Below, one piece after another: positions 54,586 to 63,854 of a stretch of DNA of 64,000 nt. The position numbers were made by a program, and so were the translations under genes. The stretch covers positions 124,001-188,000 of the forward strand of contig UCMW01000004.1 of the NCBI GenBank assembly GCA_900473745.1. The letters run 5' to 3'. The notes under the pieces were generated by a model. That model had not been told where the DNA came from, made no database searches, and saw nothing but the letters and a program-made list of their open reading frames with translations. How positions within the stretch are numbered: the stretch's first letter is position 1; each line of letters opens with the position of its first letter. Source of the DNA: Hyphomicrobiales bacterium (GTDB lineage: Bacteria; Pseudomonadota; Alphaproteobacteria; Rhizobiales; Rhizobiaceae).

Positions 54586-56313
54586 ATGTCCACATTCCGC
54601 GAGGACGCGCTGAGGCGTATACGGCAAGACGGCGATTTTGATGTCGTCGTGGTCGGCGGCGGAATCAATGGCATCGCCGCCTATCGCGATCTGGCGCTGC
54701 AGGGATTGCGCGTGCTGCTGGTCGAGCGAGACGACTTCGCCTCGGGCTGCAGTGCCGCCCCCTCGCGCATGATCCATGGCGGCCTGCGATATCTCGAAAA
54801 TGGTGAATTCAACCTCGTCCGGGAGTCACTTGCGGAACGCGATGCCTTGCTGCGGCTTGCACCGCACATGGTCCACCCCCTGCCGACGACGATCCCGGTC
54901 CACTCGATCTTCAGCGGCTTCTTCAACGCGGCTGCCACCTTCTTCGGCTCAGTCGGCAAACCGTCGAGCCGTGGGGCGCTCGCAATCAAGGCCGGCCTCT
55001 CGCTCTATGATTTCGTCACCCGCAAGAACCGTCTTCTCCCGCGCCACCAGTTCCGCAATGCGCGCAGCACCCGAGCCCTCTGGCCGGCCTTGACGTCTCA
55101 GGTTCGCTATTCTGCGACCTATTACGATGCCTGGATCAGCCAGCCGGAGCGTCTGGCACTCGAACTCGTCCTCGACACGCGAAGCGATGCGCCCCAGGCG
55201 ATCGCGTTGAACTACGCGAAACTCCTGCGGATCGGCGACAGCTACCAGCTCTCGGCTGAGGGTTCGAACGAACTGATCGTCGTGCGTCCCCGCATGATCG
55301 TCAATGCCACAGGTGCCTGGATCGATCAGACGATCACGGCGCTGAGCGACGGCGCAGCACCTGCCGAGAAGACGGTCACCGGCACAAAGGGCTCGCATCT
55401 CATCTTGGATAATGATGCGCTTTATCAGGCCCTGAACGGCCACATGATCTTCTTCGAAAACACCGATAACAGGGTATGCATCCTCTTTCCCTATCTGGGC
55501 CGGGTGCTGGCCGGATCGACGGATATCAAGGTCGACAAACCGGGCCGGACGCGCTGCGAGCCCGAGGAACGCGACTACATCCTGGCCGCCATCCGCACCA
55601 TCTTTCCGGATCTCGCCATCTCTGCATCCGATATCGTCTTCAGCTTCAGCGGCATCCGTCCGCTGCCGCGCAGCGATGCGGAATTCACGGGCAAGATCTC
55701 ACGCAGCCACGTCATCCATCGCGTCGAGAGCGATCCGCCCCAGCTCTGCATGGTCGGCGGCAAGTGGACGACATTCCGCGCCTTCGGCGAGCAGGTGACC
55801 GACGAGGTGCTTACATTCCTCGGCCGTCCCCGCATCGCGACGACGGCCGACCGTCCCATCGGTGGCGGCCGGAACTACCCGGCGGATGGCGAGCGGCTGT
55901 CGGCTCTGCTCTCCCGCGAGTTTCCGATCGGCAAGGCCCGCGCCGATCACCTGGCATCGACCTATGGATCGCGGGCCTTCGATGTGATGGCCTTCTGCGA
56001 CGGACACCCGGAGGACGTTCCCTTGTCCTCCACAAGTGTGATGACGCTGGCCGAAATCCTCTGGCTCATCCGGGGCGAAGACGTCCACCACCTGGCCGAC
56101 ATCGTGCTCCGCCGCACGAGCCTTGCGATCACCGGCCAGATCGATCTCGAAATTCTCGACACCCTGCTGACCGTCATGGCCCGCGAGCTCGCCTGGTCGG
56201 GCGAGCAGATGTTGGCCGAGCGGCGGCAACTCATCGACGAACTGGGGACCTATTACGGGGTCTCGGTCGCAATGCTTCAGGACAGATGCACGGAAAAGGA
56301 CAAGGCGTCATGA
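54586..56313 (+). CDS. GlpD-like FAD-dependent polyol-phosphate dehydrogenase
   Basis: A 575-residue flavoprotein of the glycerol-3-phosphate dehydrogenase family. The FAD site is DVVVVGGGINGIAAYRDLALQG, followed by RMIHGGLRYLENGEFNLVRESLAERD and LVDGATVDD-like segments; GTKGSHLIL, RVLAGSTDIKVDKPG and VGGKWTTFRAFGEQV are family motifs. EryB, which oxidises erythritol phosphate, belongs to the same family, and the kinase neighbour suggests such a sugar-alcohol phosphate as substrate here. ATG 54586 is taken as start; TTG 54556 would add ten residues. It overlaps the aldolase start by four bases. Confidence 0.9.
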   Translation: MSTFREDALRRIRQDGDFDVVVVGGGINGIAAYRDLALQGLRVLLVERDDFASGCSAAPSRMIHGGLRYLENGEFNLVRESLAERDALLRLAPHMVHPLPTTIPVHSIFSGFFNAAATFFGSVGKPSSRGALAIKAGLSLYDFVTRKNRLLPRHQFRNARSTRALWPALTSQVRYSATYYDAWISQPERLALELVLDTRSDAPQAIALNYAKLLRIGDSYQLSAEGSNELIVVRPRMIVNATGAWIDQTITALSDGAAPAEKTVTGTKGSHLILDNDALYQALNGHMIFFENTDNRVCILFPYLGRVLAGSTDIKVDKPGRTRCEPEERDYILAAIRTIFPDLAISASDIVFSFSGIRPLPRSDAEFTGKISRSHVIHRVESDPPQLCMVGGKWTTFRAFGEQVTDEVLTFLGRPRIATTADRPIGGGRNYPADGERLSALLSREFPIGKARADHLASTYGSRAFDVMAFCDGHPEDVPLSSTSVMTLAEILWLIRGEDVHHLADIVLRRTSLAITGQIDLEILDTLLTVMARELAWSGEQMLAERRQLIDELGTYYGVSVAMLQDRCTEKDKAS

Positions 56314-57155
56314 TGCGAATATCCAAGAAGGCACGAATGAACAGGCTGTTTCGTCAGGGCGGCTGCCTCGACGTCGCCATCGACCATGGCGTCTGCAACG
56401 AGCCGAGCTTCCTTATCGGCCTGGAGGACATGGCGGGCGTGGTGGACAAGCTCGTCGAAGCAGGTCCCGATGCCATCCAGATGGCCTATGGCCAGGCAGA
56501 CCTGCTGCAGGCAAGAGCCGAGCGCGACAAGCCGGCTCTGGTCATGCGCATCGACATGGGCAACCCTTACAATTCCACGCGCCACCGCAGCATGTGGTCG
56601 CAACTGCAGAACCATGACGAACCGATCATCGGCGCGCTGGAAATGGATGCGGCCTGTGTCGTGGTCAATCTCTTCATGCTGCCGGACGAGCCGGAGCTCT
56701 TCCGGCAATGCGTCGAAAACATTTCCCGCGTCCGCGCCGATTGCCACCGTTATGGCATGCCGCTGATGATCGAGCCCTTGGTGATGTTGCCCAACGATAT
56801 CAGGGGCGGCTATCAGGTGGACGGCGATGCCGAGAAGATCGTCACGCTGGTGCGTCTGGCCTCCGAAATGGGCGCTGATATCATCAAGGCCGATCCGACC
56901 GGCGATCCCGAGGACTTCCACAAGGTCATCGAAGCCGCGCGCTGCCCGGTTCTGGTCCGCGGTGGCGGCCGCGAAGATCTGCGCGTCGTGCTGGCGAAAT
57001 CAGCGGCCCTGATGGCTCAAGGCGCAAACGGGATGGTCTATGGACGTAACATCTATCAGCATGACAATCCGAAGGCGGTTGTGAAGGCGCTGATGGCGAT
57101 CATCCACCAGAACGCCAGCGGCGAAGAAGCATGGGACATCTATGTCAGTGGCTGA
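56310..57155 (+). CDS. DhnA/FbaB-type class I aldolase
   Basis: A 281-residue TIM-barrel aldolase of the DeoC/FbaB family. The Schiff-base lysine is Lys193 in ADIIKADPTGDPEDF, and DVAIDHGVCNEP near the N-terminus, MIEPLVM and LVRGGGRED (phosphate-binding loop) complete the active site. Relatives split fructose bisphosphate, ketose 1-phosphates or act as LsrF thiolase. In this context it should cleave a ketose phosphate made by the GlpD-like enzyme, giving dihydroxyacetone phosphate and an aldehyde. The start overlaps the preceding stop as ATGA, and the kinase gene begins within its last 14 bases. The exact substrate is inferred only. Confidence 0.87.
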   Translation: MMRISKKARMNRLFRQGGCLDVAIDHGVCNEPSFLIGLEDMAGVVDKLVEAGPDAIQMAYGQADLLQARAERDKPALVMRIDMGNPYNSTRHRSMWSQLQNHDEPIIGALEMDAACVVVNLFMLPDEPELFRQCVENISRVRADCHRYGMPLMIEPLVMLPNDIRGGYQVDGDAEKIVTLVRLASEMGADIIKADPTGDPEDFHKVIEAARCPVLVRGGGREDLRVVLAKSAALMAQGANGMVYGRNIYQHDNPKAVVKALMAIIHQNASGEEAWDIYVSG

Positions 57156-58647
57156 GAAGAACTACATTTTGGGCGTCGATGTCGGAAACACGGTCATCAA
57201 GGCCGTGCTTTTCGACACGGAAGGCCACCAGATCGCACACTGCGCCATAGACGGGCGGTCGAGCTTCCCCGAACCCGGCCATGTCGAGCGTGACCTCTCC
57301 GAACTCTGGGAAAACGGCTGCGCGGCGATCCGCGAGGTCATCGCCACCTCCGGTATAGATCCGACACGAATCCTGGGGATCGGATGTGCCGGCCATGGCA
57401 ACGGCCTCTACCTCCTTGATCACGCCCATCAGCCGCTCAAGGGCATCCAGTCGCTGGACAGCCGTGCGGCCGATATCGCCGCAGAACTCGACCGCGAGAA
57501 TGGTGACGCGCTCCAGGCGCGCTGCCTGCAGCGCTCCTGGCCTTCACAGACCCCGAGCCTGCTCGCCTGGATCAAGCGCCATGCGCCTGAGACCTATGCC
57601 AGGATCGGCGCTGTCCTGTTCTGCAAGGACTACATCAACTTCCGCCTGACGGAGCGGCTGGCGAACGATATCTCGGACCTCAGCGGCGCAGGCCTCCTCG
57701 CCATGCCGGAGGGCGAACTCGACGCTGATTTGCTCGGCCTCTACCACCTCGAGGATGCCTTCTCGTTCTTCCCCGAACGCGTCCAGTCCGCAGATATAGT
57801 CGGTCGGGTCACAGCAGCGGCCGCCAAGGCAACGGGCCTCGCAGAGGGCACGCCTGTGATCGGTGGCTATTTCGACGTCGTCTCCAGCGCCATGGGCTCA
57901 GGCGTCATCCATCCTGGCGAGGCTTCCGTCATCGCGGGAACCTGGAGCATCAATCAGGTCTTTGCCGATGAGCCCGTCATAAGCCCCGATGTCTTCATGG
58001 TTACGACCTTCGGGGAAGGGCGATACGTCAACATCGAGTCGAGCGCGACATCGGCTGCCAATCTCGAATGGTATGTGCACCGCATGCGCGGCGACCATGG
58101 CGGCGAGGCTTTCGATCGCTGCAATGAACAGGTTGGCAAGGTCGCCCCACGTGCCGATGACCCCTTCTTCCATCCCTTCATCTTCGGCTCGCGCCTTGGT
58201 GCAGAATTCCGCGGCGGCTTCTACGGTCTCGCCGGTTGGCATGGCGAAGGGCACATGCTGAGGGCGCTTTTCGAAGGCGTCTGCTTCGAACATCGGCGGC
58301 ATATCGAAGTGCTTCGCAATGCCGGACTGTCCGTCGATCGCGCGGTGATGTCCGGCGGCGGCTCGCGCAGCCCCCATTGGCCGCAGATGATGGCCGACGT
58401 GCTGGAGATCCCGCTGACCGTGGCTGAAGCCCGGGAGACGGGCGCCCTGGGGGCGGCGATCGGCGCTACGGTCGCGATCGGTCTCTATGCCTCCTACGAA
58501 GAGGCCGTTGGCGCCATGACCCGGTCTGCCAGCGATTTCCGGCCGAATGTCGAATTGACGAAGCATTTTCGCAGGCGATACGAAATCTATGGGACCCTGA
58601 CCGATCAGATGCGGGATTTCTGGAACGCGCTCCGTCTGAAGCCCTAG
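57142..58647 (+). CDS. FGGY-family carbohydrate kinase
   Basis: A 501-residue sugar kinase. The N-terminal phosphate-1 motif is GVDVGNTVIKAVLFD, the catalytic Asp lies in VIGGYFDVVSSAMGSG, and the C-terminal motif is VMSGGGSRSPHWPQMMADVLEIPL. The family includes xylulose, erythritol, L-xylulose and glycerol kinases; the sequence is not clearly any of them by eye. Beside the GlpD-like enzyme it is likely to phosphorylate the imported polyol or ketose. The start at 57142 lies in the aldolase gene with a weak ribosome site; a GTG two codons later is possible. Confidence 0.9.
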   Translation: MSVAEKNYILGVDVGNTVIKAVLFDTEGHQIAHCAIDGRSSFPEPGHVERDLSELWENGCAAIREVIATSGIDPTRILGIGCAGHGNGLYLLDHAHQPLKGIQSLDSRAADIAAELDRENGDALQARCLQRSWPSQTPSLLAWIKRHAPETYARIGAVLFCKDYINFRLTERLANDISDLSGAGLLAMPEGELDADLLGLYHLEDAFSFFPERVQSADIVGRVTAAAAKATGLAEGTPVIGGYFDVVSSAMGSGVIHPGEASVIAGTWSINQVFADEPVISPDVFMVTTFGEGRYVNIESSATSAANLEWYVHRMRGDHGGEAFDRCNEQVGKVAPRADDPFFHPFIFGSRLGAEFRGGFYGLAGWHGEGHMLRALFEGVCFEHRRHIEVLRNAGLSVDRAVMSGGGSRSPHWPQMMADVLEIPLTVAEARETGALGAAIGATVAIGLYASYEEAVGAMTRSASDFRPNVELTKHFRRRYEIYGTLTDQMRDFWNALRLKP

Positions 58648-58706
58648 GCCGAACTCGAAACGCGGTCGAATACCGGCGACCAAAATCGCCAACAAGAGGA
58701 CAGACC

Positions 58707-60326
58707 ATGCAGGACAAGACACGGCTCGATGGCGACTACGACTATGTCATCGTCGGGGCAGGAACCGCAGGCTGCGTTCTCGCGGCCCGGCTCACGGAGG
58801 ATCCGACGATCCGCGTGCTGCTGCTGGAGGCCGGCGGCTCCGACCTGTATCACTGGGTGCAGATACCCGTCGGTTATCTCTATTGCATCGGCAATCCGCG
58901 CACCGATTGGATGATGCGGACGGCACCCGAAGAGGGCCTCAATGGCCGCAGCCTTGCCTATCCGCGCGGCAAGGTGCTCGGTGGCTGCACTTCGGTCAAC
59001 GGCATGATCTACATGCGGGGCCAGGCGGCTGACTACGACGGCTGGCGCGATCTCGGCAATCCCGGCTGGGGCTGGTCGGACGTGCTGCCCTATTTTCGCA
59101 AGTCCGAGGACTATCACGGACCGGCGGGAGAAATGCATGCGACCGGCGGCCCCTGGAAGGTCAGCCGCCAGCGCCTGAAATGGGATATCCTCAAGGCCGT
59201 CCAGGAAGGCGCCCGCGAATTCGGCATCGAGCCGCGCGCCGACTTCAACGACGGTGACAATGAAGGTTCCGGTTTCTTCGACGTCAACCAGCACAAGGGT
59301 GTGCGCTGGAACACGGCCCGAGGCTTCTTGAGGCCCGCCCTCAAACGCCCCAATCTGCGCCTGGTCCAGCATGCCTTGGTCGAACACCTGACCTTTGACG
59401 GCAAACGCGTCACCGGCGTCCAGTACCGCACGCCGGGAGGCTCGTTCTCCGCGAAAGCCTCAGGCGAAGTGATACTCGCTGCCGGCGCCATCAACTCGCC
59501 GAAGCTGCTGGAGCTCTCCGGTATCGGCGATCCCGCACGCCTTCGGTCGCTGGGCATCGATGTGATCATGGCGAAACCATCCGTGGGTACAAATCTTCAG
59601 GATCATTTGCAGATCCGCACGGTCTTCAAGGTGAAGAACACCGTGACCCTCAACCAATTGGCCAATTCCTGGCGCGGCAAGATGAAGATTGCCACCGAAT
59701 ATGCCCTCTACAGATCCGGTCCCATGTCGATGGCGCCGAGCCAGTTCGGCATGTTCACGCGGTCCAGCCCGGAAGAAGACCGGCCCGACATCGAGTACCA
59801 CGTCCAGCCGCTCTCCACCGACAAGCTCGGCGATCCGCTGCATCCGTTCCCGGCAATCACCGTCTCGGTTTGCCAGTTGCGACCCACCAGTGCCGGCATG
59901 TGTCACATAACCTCGACCGATCCGGCCCTCCAGCCCGAGATCCGTCCGAACTACCTCTCGACCGATCATGATCGGAGCGTGGCCATCGCGGCCATCCGCC
60001 AGGCAAGACAGGTCATGTCGGCTGAGGCACTGCGTTCCTTCGAGCCCGAGGAGATCCTGCCCGGCCGTGAGTTCGAAGATGACAAAGCCCTTCTGCAAAA
60101 GGCCGGCGACATCGCCACCACCATCTTCCATCCGGTAGGGACATGCCGCATGGGACCGGATTCGGACGCCGTGGTGGATCCTTCGCTGCGCGTCACGGGC
60201 CTTCAGGGCCTGCGCGTGGTCGATGCCTCGATCATGCCCCGCATCGTCTCAGGCAACACCGCTTCCCCGGTCGTGATGATCGCCGAAAAGGCGGCCGACC
60301 TCATCAAGGCGGAACGCCGAGTATAA
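58707..60326 (+). CDS. GMC-family alcohol oxidoreductase of the cassette
   Basis: A 539-residue cytoplasmic FAD enzyme of the glucose-methanol-choline family. The FAD site is YVIVGAGTAGCVLAARLTED, the GMC signatures are RGKVLGGCTSVNGMIYMRG and GAINSPKLLELSGIGDP, and the catalytic His/Asn lie in HPVGTCRMGPDSDAVVDP and GNTASPVVMIAEKAA. It may oxidise the polyol or an alcohol product of the pathway. The start has AGAGGAC. It comes 59 bases after the kinase and closes the cassette. It is the second GMC enzyme in the window and shares the same domain plan as that at 33971 but is clearly diverged. Confidence 0.9.
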   Translation: MQDKTRLDGDYDYVIVGAGTAGCVLAARLTEDPTIRVLLLEAGGSDLYHWVQIPVGYLYCIGNPRTDWMMRTAPEEGLNGRSLAYPRGKVLGGCTSVNGMIYMRGQAADYDGWRDLGNPGWGWSDVLPYFRKSEDYHGPAGEMHATGGPWKVSRQRLKWDILKAVQEGAREFGIEPRADFNDGDNEGSGFFDVNQHKGVRWNTARGFLRPALKRPNLRLVQHALVEHLTFDGKRVTGVQYRTPGGSFSAKASGEVILAAGAINSPKLLELSGIGDPARLRSLGIDVIMAKPSVGTNLQDHLQIRTVFKVKNTVTLNQLANSWRGKMKIATEYALYRSGPMSMAPSQFGMFTRSSPEEDRPDIEYHVQPLSTDKLGDPLHPFPAITVSVCQLRPTSAGMCHITSTDPALQPEIRPNYLSTDHDRSVAIAAIRQARQVMSAEALRSFEPEEILPGREFEDDKALLQKAGDIATTIFHPVGTCRMGPDSDAVVDPSLRVTGLQGLRVVDASIMPRIVSGNTASPVVMIAEKAADLIKAERRV

Positions 60327-60397
60327 GACTGGCCAATGACCGGTCGGGGTGGAAAAAGACGGCGTAATGTGCCACATGCTTCCATGGAAGGATGACC

Positions 60398-60802
60398 ATG
60401 GAAGATCGAAGCCTGAGGTATGACGCTCCGCCACGGCAGCGCGCTCACCTCAAAGCCGTCATCGCAAGTCTGTTCGCCTCGCTGCTTCTCCTGTTCGGCG
60501 GCGATGCTTTCGGCCGTTCCCAACCCGGCCTCTCCACCGCCGGCGCCATGTCTCGTTCCGACAACGGGCAGACGCTCGCGGCCGGGCACCGTGATAGCCG
60601 ATTCCTGACTGCCTCCGAACAGTCCGCGCGCCCGAAGCTGCGGCCTTGGGCCTCCGGTGACAGCTTTATCGGCCCGGAAATCGCGACATTGTGGATGTGT
60701 CGCCACGGCGACTTGCTGCATCGACATCTTGCAGCAAACATATTCCCGACTTCCCCGCAGCCTTATTGGTCGCGCGCGCCCCCAATCCAGCACACAGCCT
60801 GA
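60398..60802 (+). CDS. Hypothetical protein with N-terminal membrane helix, 134 aa
   Basis: A basic protein with one hydrophobic segment (HLKAVIASLFASLLLLFGGDAF, about residues 18-40) that could be a signal anchor or an uncleaved signal. The rest is Ser/Arg-rich, of low complexity, without recognised domains. The start at 60398 has GGAAGGA upstream. It lies 83 bases ahead of secDF and may be expressed with it. Whether it is a true gene is uncertain; the composition of the C-terminal third looks unlike a folded protein. Confidence 0.45.
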   Translation: MEDRSLRYDAPPRQRAHLKAVIASLFASLLLLFGGDAFGRSQPGLSTAGAMSRSDNGQTLAAGHRDSRFLTASEQSARPKLRPWASGDSFIGPEIATLWMCRHGDLLHRHLAANIFPTSPQPYWSRAPPIQHTA

Positions 60803-60884
60803 CTGTATCGCCGCCATCGATCCGATGGCTCGACCCGTTTGTGCCACGGCGTGACAGCCGCGGTCGCAACATGCTGGATTTTCT

Positions 60885-63401
60885 ATGAAAAACTCTCTCT
60901 CAAAGGTGATGGGCTACCTGCTCGTCATCCTTCTCGGCATCGTCGTCGCCTTGCCGAATGTCCTCCCGGATTCCACCCTCTCCAGACTACCGTCCTGGCT
61001 GCCCCATGAGCGTGTATCCCTCGGCCTCGACCTGCGCGGCGGCTCCCATCTCGTCCTCGAAGTGGACCGTCCGGCGCTCACGGACGAATGGTTGCAAAGC
61101 CTCACCCAGGAGGTTCGCTCGACGCTTGTCGAAGCTCGCGTCCAGACCCGCAGTGTCCGCCGCAACGGCGGTGCCGTCGTGGTGGTCCTTGCTGACCCCA
61201 CACAGATGAGCGCTGCGAACGAAGCGCTCGCCGTTCTCAACAACCCGACGGTCACGCTGACCGGCACCGGCGCTCCGGAACTGAACATTGCCACGAGCGG
61301 TGGCGACACCCTGAGACTGGCGCCAAGCGAGCAGGGCATCACCGCGCGCATGAGCCAGGCTGTCGAGCAGAGCCTCGAGGTCATCCGCCAGCGCGTCGAC
61401 CAGGTCGGCGTGGCCGAGCCAACCATCCAGCGTGTCGGCAGCGATCGCGTTCTCGTCCAGCTCCCGGGCGAACAGGATCCGTCGAGACTGCGCGCGCTTC
61501 TCGGCACTACCGCCAAGATGAGCTTCCATTTGCTCGGCGAGCCGGGAGCCGCCGGCGTCAAGACGCTGGAGGATGACGAAGGTCGCACCTATCCCGTTCA
61601 GTCGACGGTCCTGCTCGCCGGTGACAGGCTCACCGATGCGCGCGTGCAGTTCGATCAACAGGGCGGCCTGCCCGTCGTGTCCTTCCGCTTCGATGGCGTC
61701 GGCGCGGATCGCTTCGCCCGCATCACGCGGGACAATGTCGGCCGTCCCTTCGCCATCGTGCTCGACGACAAGGTGCTGAGCGCCCCCGTGATCCGCGAGC
61801 CGATCACCGGCGGCGCGGGGCAGATCTCGGGAGACTTCTCGGTCGATGAGGCCAACACGCTTGCTGCACTGCTGCGGGCCGGCGCCTTGCCAGCCAAGCT
61901 GACCGTCATCGAGGAGCGCACGGTCGGTGCCGATCTCGGCAGCGACGCGATCGAGATGGGCATCATGTCCGGCCTCGCGGGCTTCGGCCTCGTCGTTGCC
62001 TTCATCCTGGCGCTCTACGGCACCTGGGGCCTGCTCGCCGTGCTGGCGCTGACGCTCAACGTCGTCCTGACCTTTGCGGGCCTGACCATGCTCGGAGCCA
62101 CGCTCACCCTGCCGGGCATCGCCGGCATCGTGCTCGGCATCGGTCTCGCCGTCGACGCGAACGTCCTGATCAACGAGCGTATTCGCGAAGAAGTGGGCAA
62201 GGGCAGAGGCGCCTTCGCGGCCATCGACCAGGGTTTCGCCAAGGCTTATTCGACCATCATCGACAGCAATGTCACTGCCCTCATCGCAACGGTGCTGCTT
62301 TTCTGGTTCGGCTCCGGCCCTGTCCGTGGCTTCGCCGTCACCATGGGCCTCGGCATTGCCATTTCCATGTTCACCGCGGTCTCCGTCGTGCGCGTCGCCA
62401 TGGTCGCGATCGCCCGCCGCTACAAGCTGAAGACGATCGCCATCAAGCCGCTCCTGCCGTTCAAGCTGATCAAGGACGGCACAAAGATCGACTTCATGAA
62501 GGCGCGCATGTTCGGCATCGCCGTTTCCGCCTTCCTGTCGATCTCCTCCGTCATCCTGTTCATCACGCCGGGCTTGAACTACGGCGTCGATTTCAAGGGT
62601 GGCATCCAGCTCGAGCTCTCGACCTCCGGCCCGGCCGATCTCTCCGGCCTCCGCTCCGGCATCGAGGCCCTTGATCTCGGCGAGGTGGCGTTGCAGGAAT
62701 TTGGCGACAGCAATCACGTTATGCTGCGTCTCGAACGCCAGCCCGGCGGAGAGCAGGCGCAGACGGACGCCGTGACCAAGGTGCGCGAGGCGATCCAGAC
62801 CATCGACGCTTCGGCCAAGATTGAAAGGACCGAGGTGGTCGGCCCCAAGGTCAGCGGCGAACTCGCGACGGCAGGTCTGACCTCGGTGATCCTCGCCTCG
62901 CTCGCCATGCTCGTCTACATCTGGGTGCGCTTCGACTGGCCCTTTGCCGTCGGCGCGATCGCAACCCTCATCCTCGACGTGACGAAAACGATCGGCTTCT
63001 TCGCCCTGACCGGACTCGACTTCAACCTGACTGCGATCGCAGCGCTGCTGACATTGGTCGGCTACTCGGTCAACGACAAGGTGGTGGTTTATGACCGGAT
63101 GCGGGAAAACATGCGCCTCTACAAGGCCATGCCGTTCCGAGACCTGATCAACCTGTCGATCAACGAAACGCTCGCCCGAAGCATTTACACCTCGGCGACG
63201 GCCTTCCTCGCCATGCTGCCGATGGCGATCTGGGGTGGCAGCGCGGTCGAGAGCTTCGCCGTACCCATGGTCTTCGGCATCTTCATCGCCGCTTCCTCCT
63301 CGGTCTTCATCGCAGCCCCCATTCTGCTCTTCCTCGGGGACTGGCGCAGCCGCAGAAAGACACGACTGGATGCGATCGCGCAGGACCAGGTGGCCGTGTA
63401 A
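60885..63401 (+). CDS. secDF: SecD-SecF fusion protein export component
   Basis: An 838-residue inner-membrane protein with twelve helices that uses the proton gradient to aid export through SecYEG. The SecD half has VSLGLDLRGGSHLVLEVD, the periplasmic domain P1 (about 60-310) and GIAGIVLGIGLAVDANVLINERIREE; the SecF half has NYGVDFKGGIQLELST and LTLVGYSVNDKVVVYDRMREN. The two halves are joined by a short linker (about residues 500-545) in a single frame, without a stop. The ribosome site is weak. A hairpin follows. Confidence 0.95.
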   Translation: MKNSLSKVMGYLLVILLGIVVALPNVLPDSTLSRLPSWLPHERVSLGLDLRGGSHLVLEVDRPALTDEWLQSLTQEVRSTLVEARVQTRSVRRNGGAVVVVLADPTQMSAANEALAVLNNPTVTLTGTGAPELNIATSGGDTLRLAPSEQGITARMSQAVEQSLEVIRQRVDQVGVAEPTIQRVGSDRVLVQLPGEQDPSRLRALLGTTAKMSFHLLGEPGAAGVKTLEDDEGRTYPVQSTVLLAGDRLTDARVQFDQQGGLPVVSFRFDGVGADRFARITRDNVGRPFAIVLDDKVLSAPVIREPITGGAGQISGDFSVDEANTLAALLRAGALPAKLTVIEERTVGADLGSDAIEMGIMSGLAGFGLVVAFILALYGTWGLLAVLALTLNVVLTFAGLTMLGATLTLPGIAGIVLGIGLAVDANVLINERIREEVGKGRGAFAAIDQGFAKAYSTIIDSNVTALIATVLLFWFGSGPVRGFAVTMGLGIAISMFTAVSVVRVAMVAIARRYKLKTIAIKPLLPFKLIKDGTKIDFMKARMFGIAVSAFLSISSVILFITPGLNYGVDFKGGIQLELSTSGPADLSGLRSGIEALDLGEVALQEFGDSNHVMLRLERQPGGEQAQTDAVTKVREAIQTIDASAKIERTEVVGPKVSGELATAGLTSVILASLAMLVYIWVRFDWPFAVGAIATLILDVTKTIGFFALTGLDFNLTAIAALLTLVGYSVNDKVVVYDRMRENMRLYKAMPFRDLINLSINETLARSIYTSATAFLAMLPMAIWGGSAVESFAVPMVFGIFIAASSSVFIAAPILLFLGDWRSRRKTRLDAIAQDQVAV

Positions 63402-63408
63402 ACAATAT

Positions 63409-63442
63409 GACGAGGGCCGGGTGCAACGCGCCGGCCCTCGTC
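63409..63442. terminator. Convergent hairpin after secDF
   Basis: A 12-bp perfect stem (GACGAGGGCCGG at 63409-63420 with 63431-63442) has a 10-nt loop and no T run. It lies between secDF and the convergent XRE gene. Confidence 0.6.
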
Positions 63443-63458
63443 GATACGAGCTGGAAGG

Positions 63459-63719
63459 TCAGTCCGCTTTTGAGATCTGGCAGGTGAGGCCGGGACACCC
63501 CGCGGCGTTCGTGAAGCGAAGGCCAGCCTTCTCGAAGGCCTGCCGCAGCTGGGCTTCGGTCGAGCGATGCAGCGCATGGCGCTGCCCCTCGAAATCGCGG
63601 ATAGTGCTGCGCGACACGCTCGACTGGGCCGCCAGGTCGTCCTGCGTCCAGTCCAGATAACCACGAGCCGCTCGGCAGAGCGCGGGCGAAAAAATGGTGT
63701 CGAATTCGGGTTGAACCAT
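63459..63719 (-). CDS. Small XRE-family regulator, 86 aa
   Basis: A small helix-turn-helix protein (ALCRAARGYLDWTQDDLAAQSSVSRSTIRDFEGQRHALHRS), followed by a short tail with two cysteines (GCPGLTC). The start at 63719 (MVQPEFDTIF) has no ribosome site. A TATATG box ends 14 bases upstream, so the message may have almost no leader. It is divergent from the antiporter gene, whose control region it may occupy. Such small XRE proteins often regulate their neighbour; no toxin partner is seen. Confidence 0.8.
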   Translation of the reverse strand: MVQPEFDTIFSPALCRAARGYLDWTQDDLAAQSSVSRSTIRDFEGQRHALHRSTEAQLRQAFEKAGLRFTNAAGCPGLTCQISKAD

Positions 63720-63854
63720 AATCAAAAACTGCCCATATAGGGTGATATTACCAATTTAGGGCGACTTATGATTTTTTTCCAGTCCCTGCTCAGGGGCCGG
63801 GGACATTGAAGCGGAGATCAGGATTTTGGGATAACTTTAGACGCGTCGATCATA

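Noticed and set aside
48865-60326. Assignment of the cassette as an erythritol (ery) operon
   Set aside because: eryC, tpiB and rpiB are absent and a class I aldolase is present, so the substrate is left open.
60987-62717. 576-codon open frame on the minus strand
   Set aside because: Antisense to secDF, with an Asp/Arg/Gln-rich translation of low complexity and no recognisable family.
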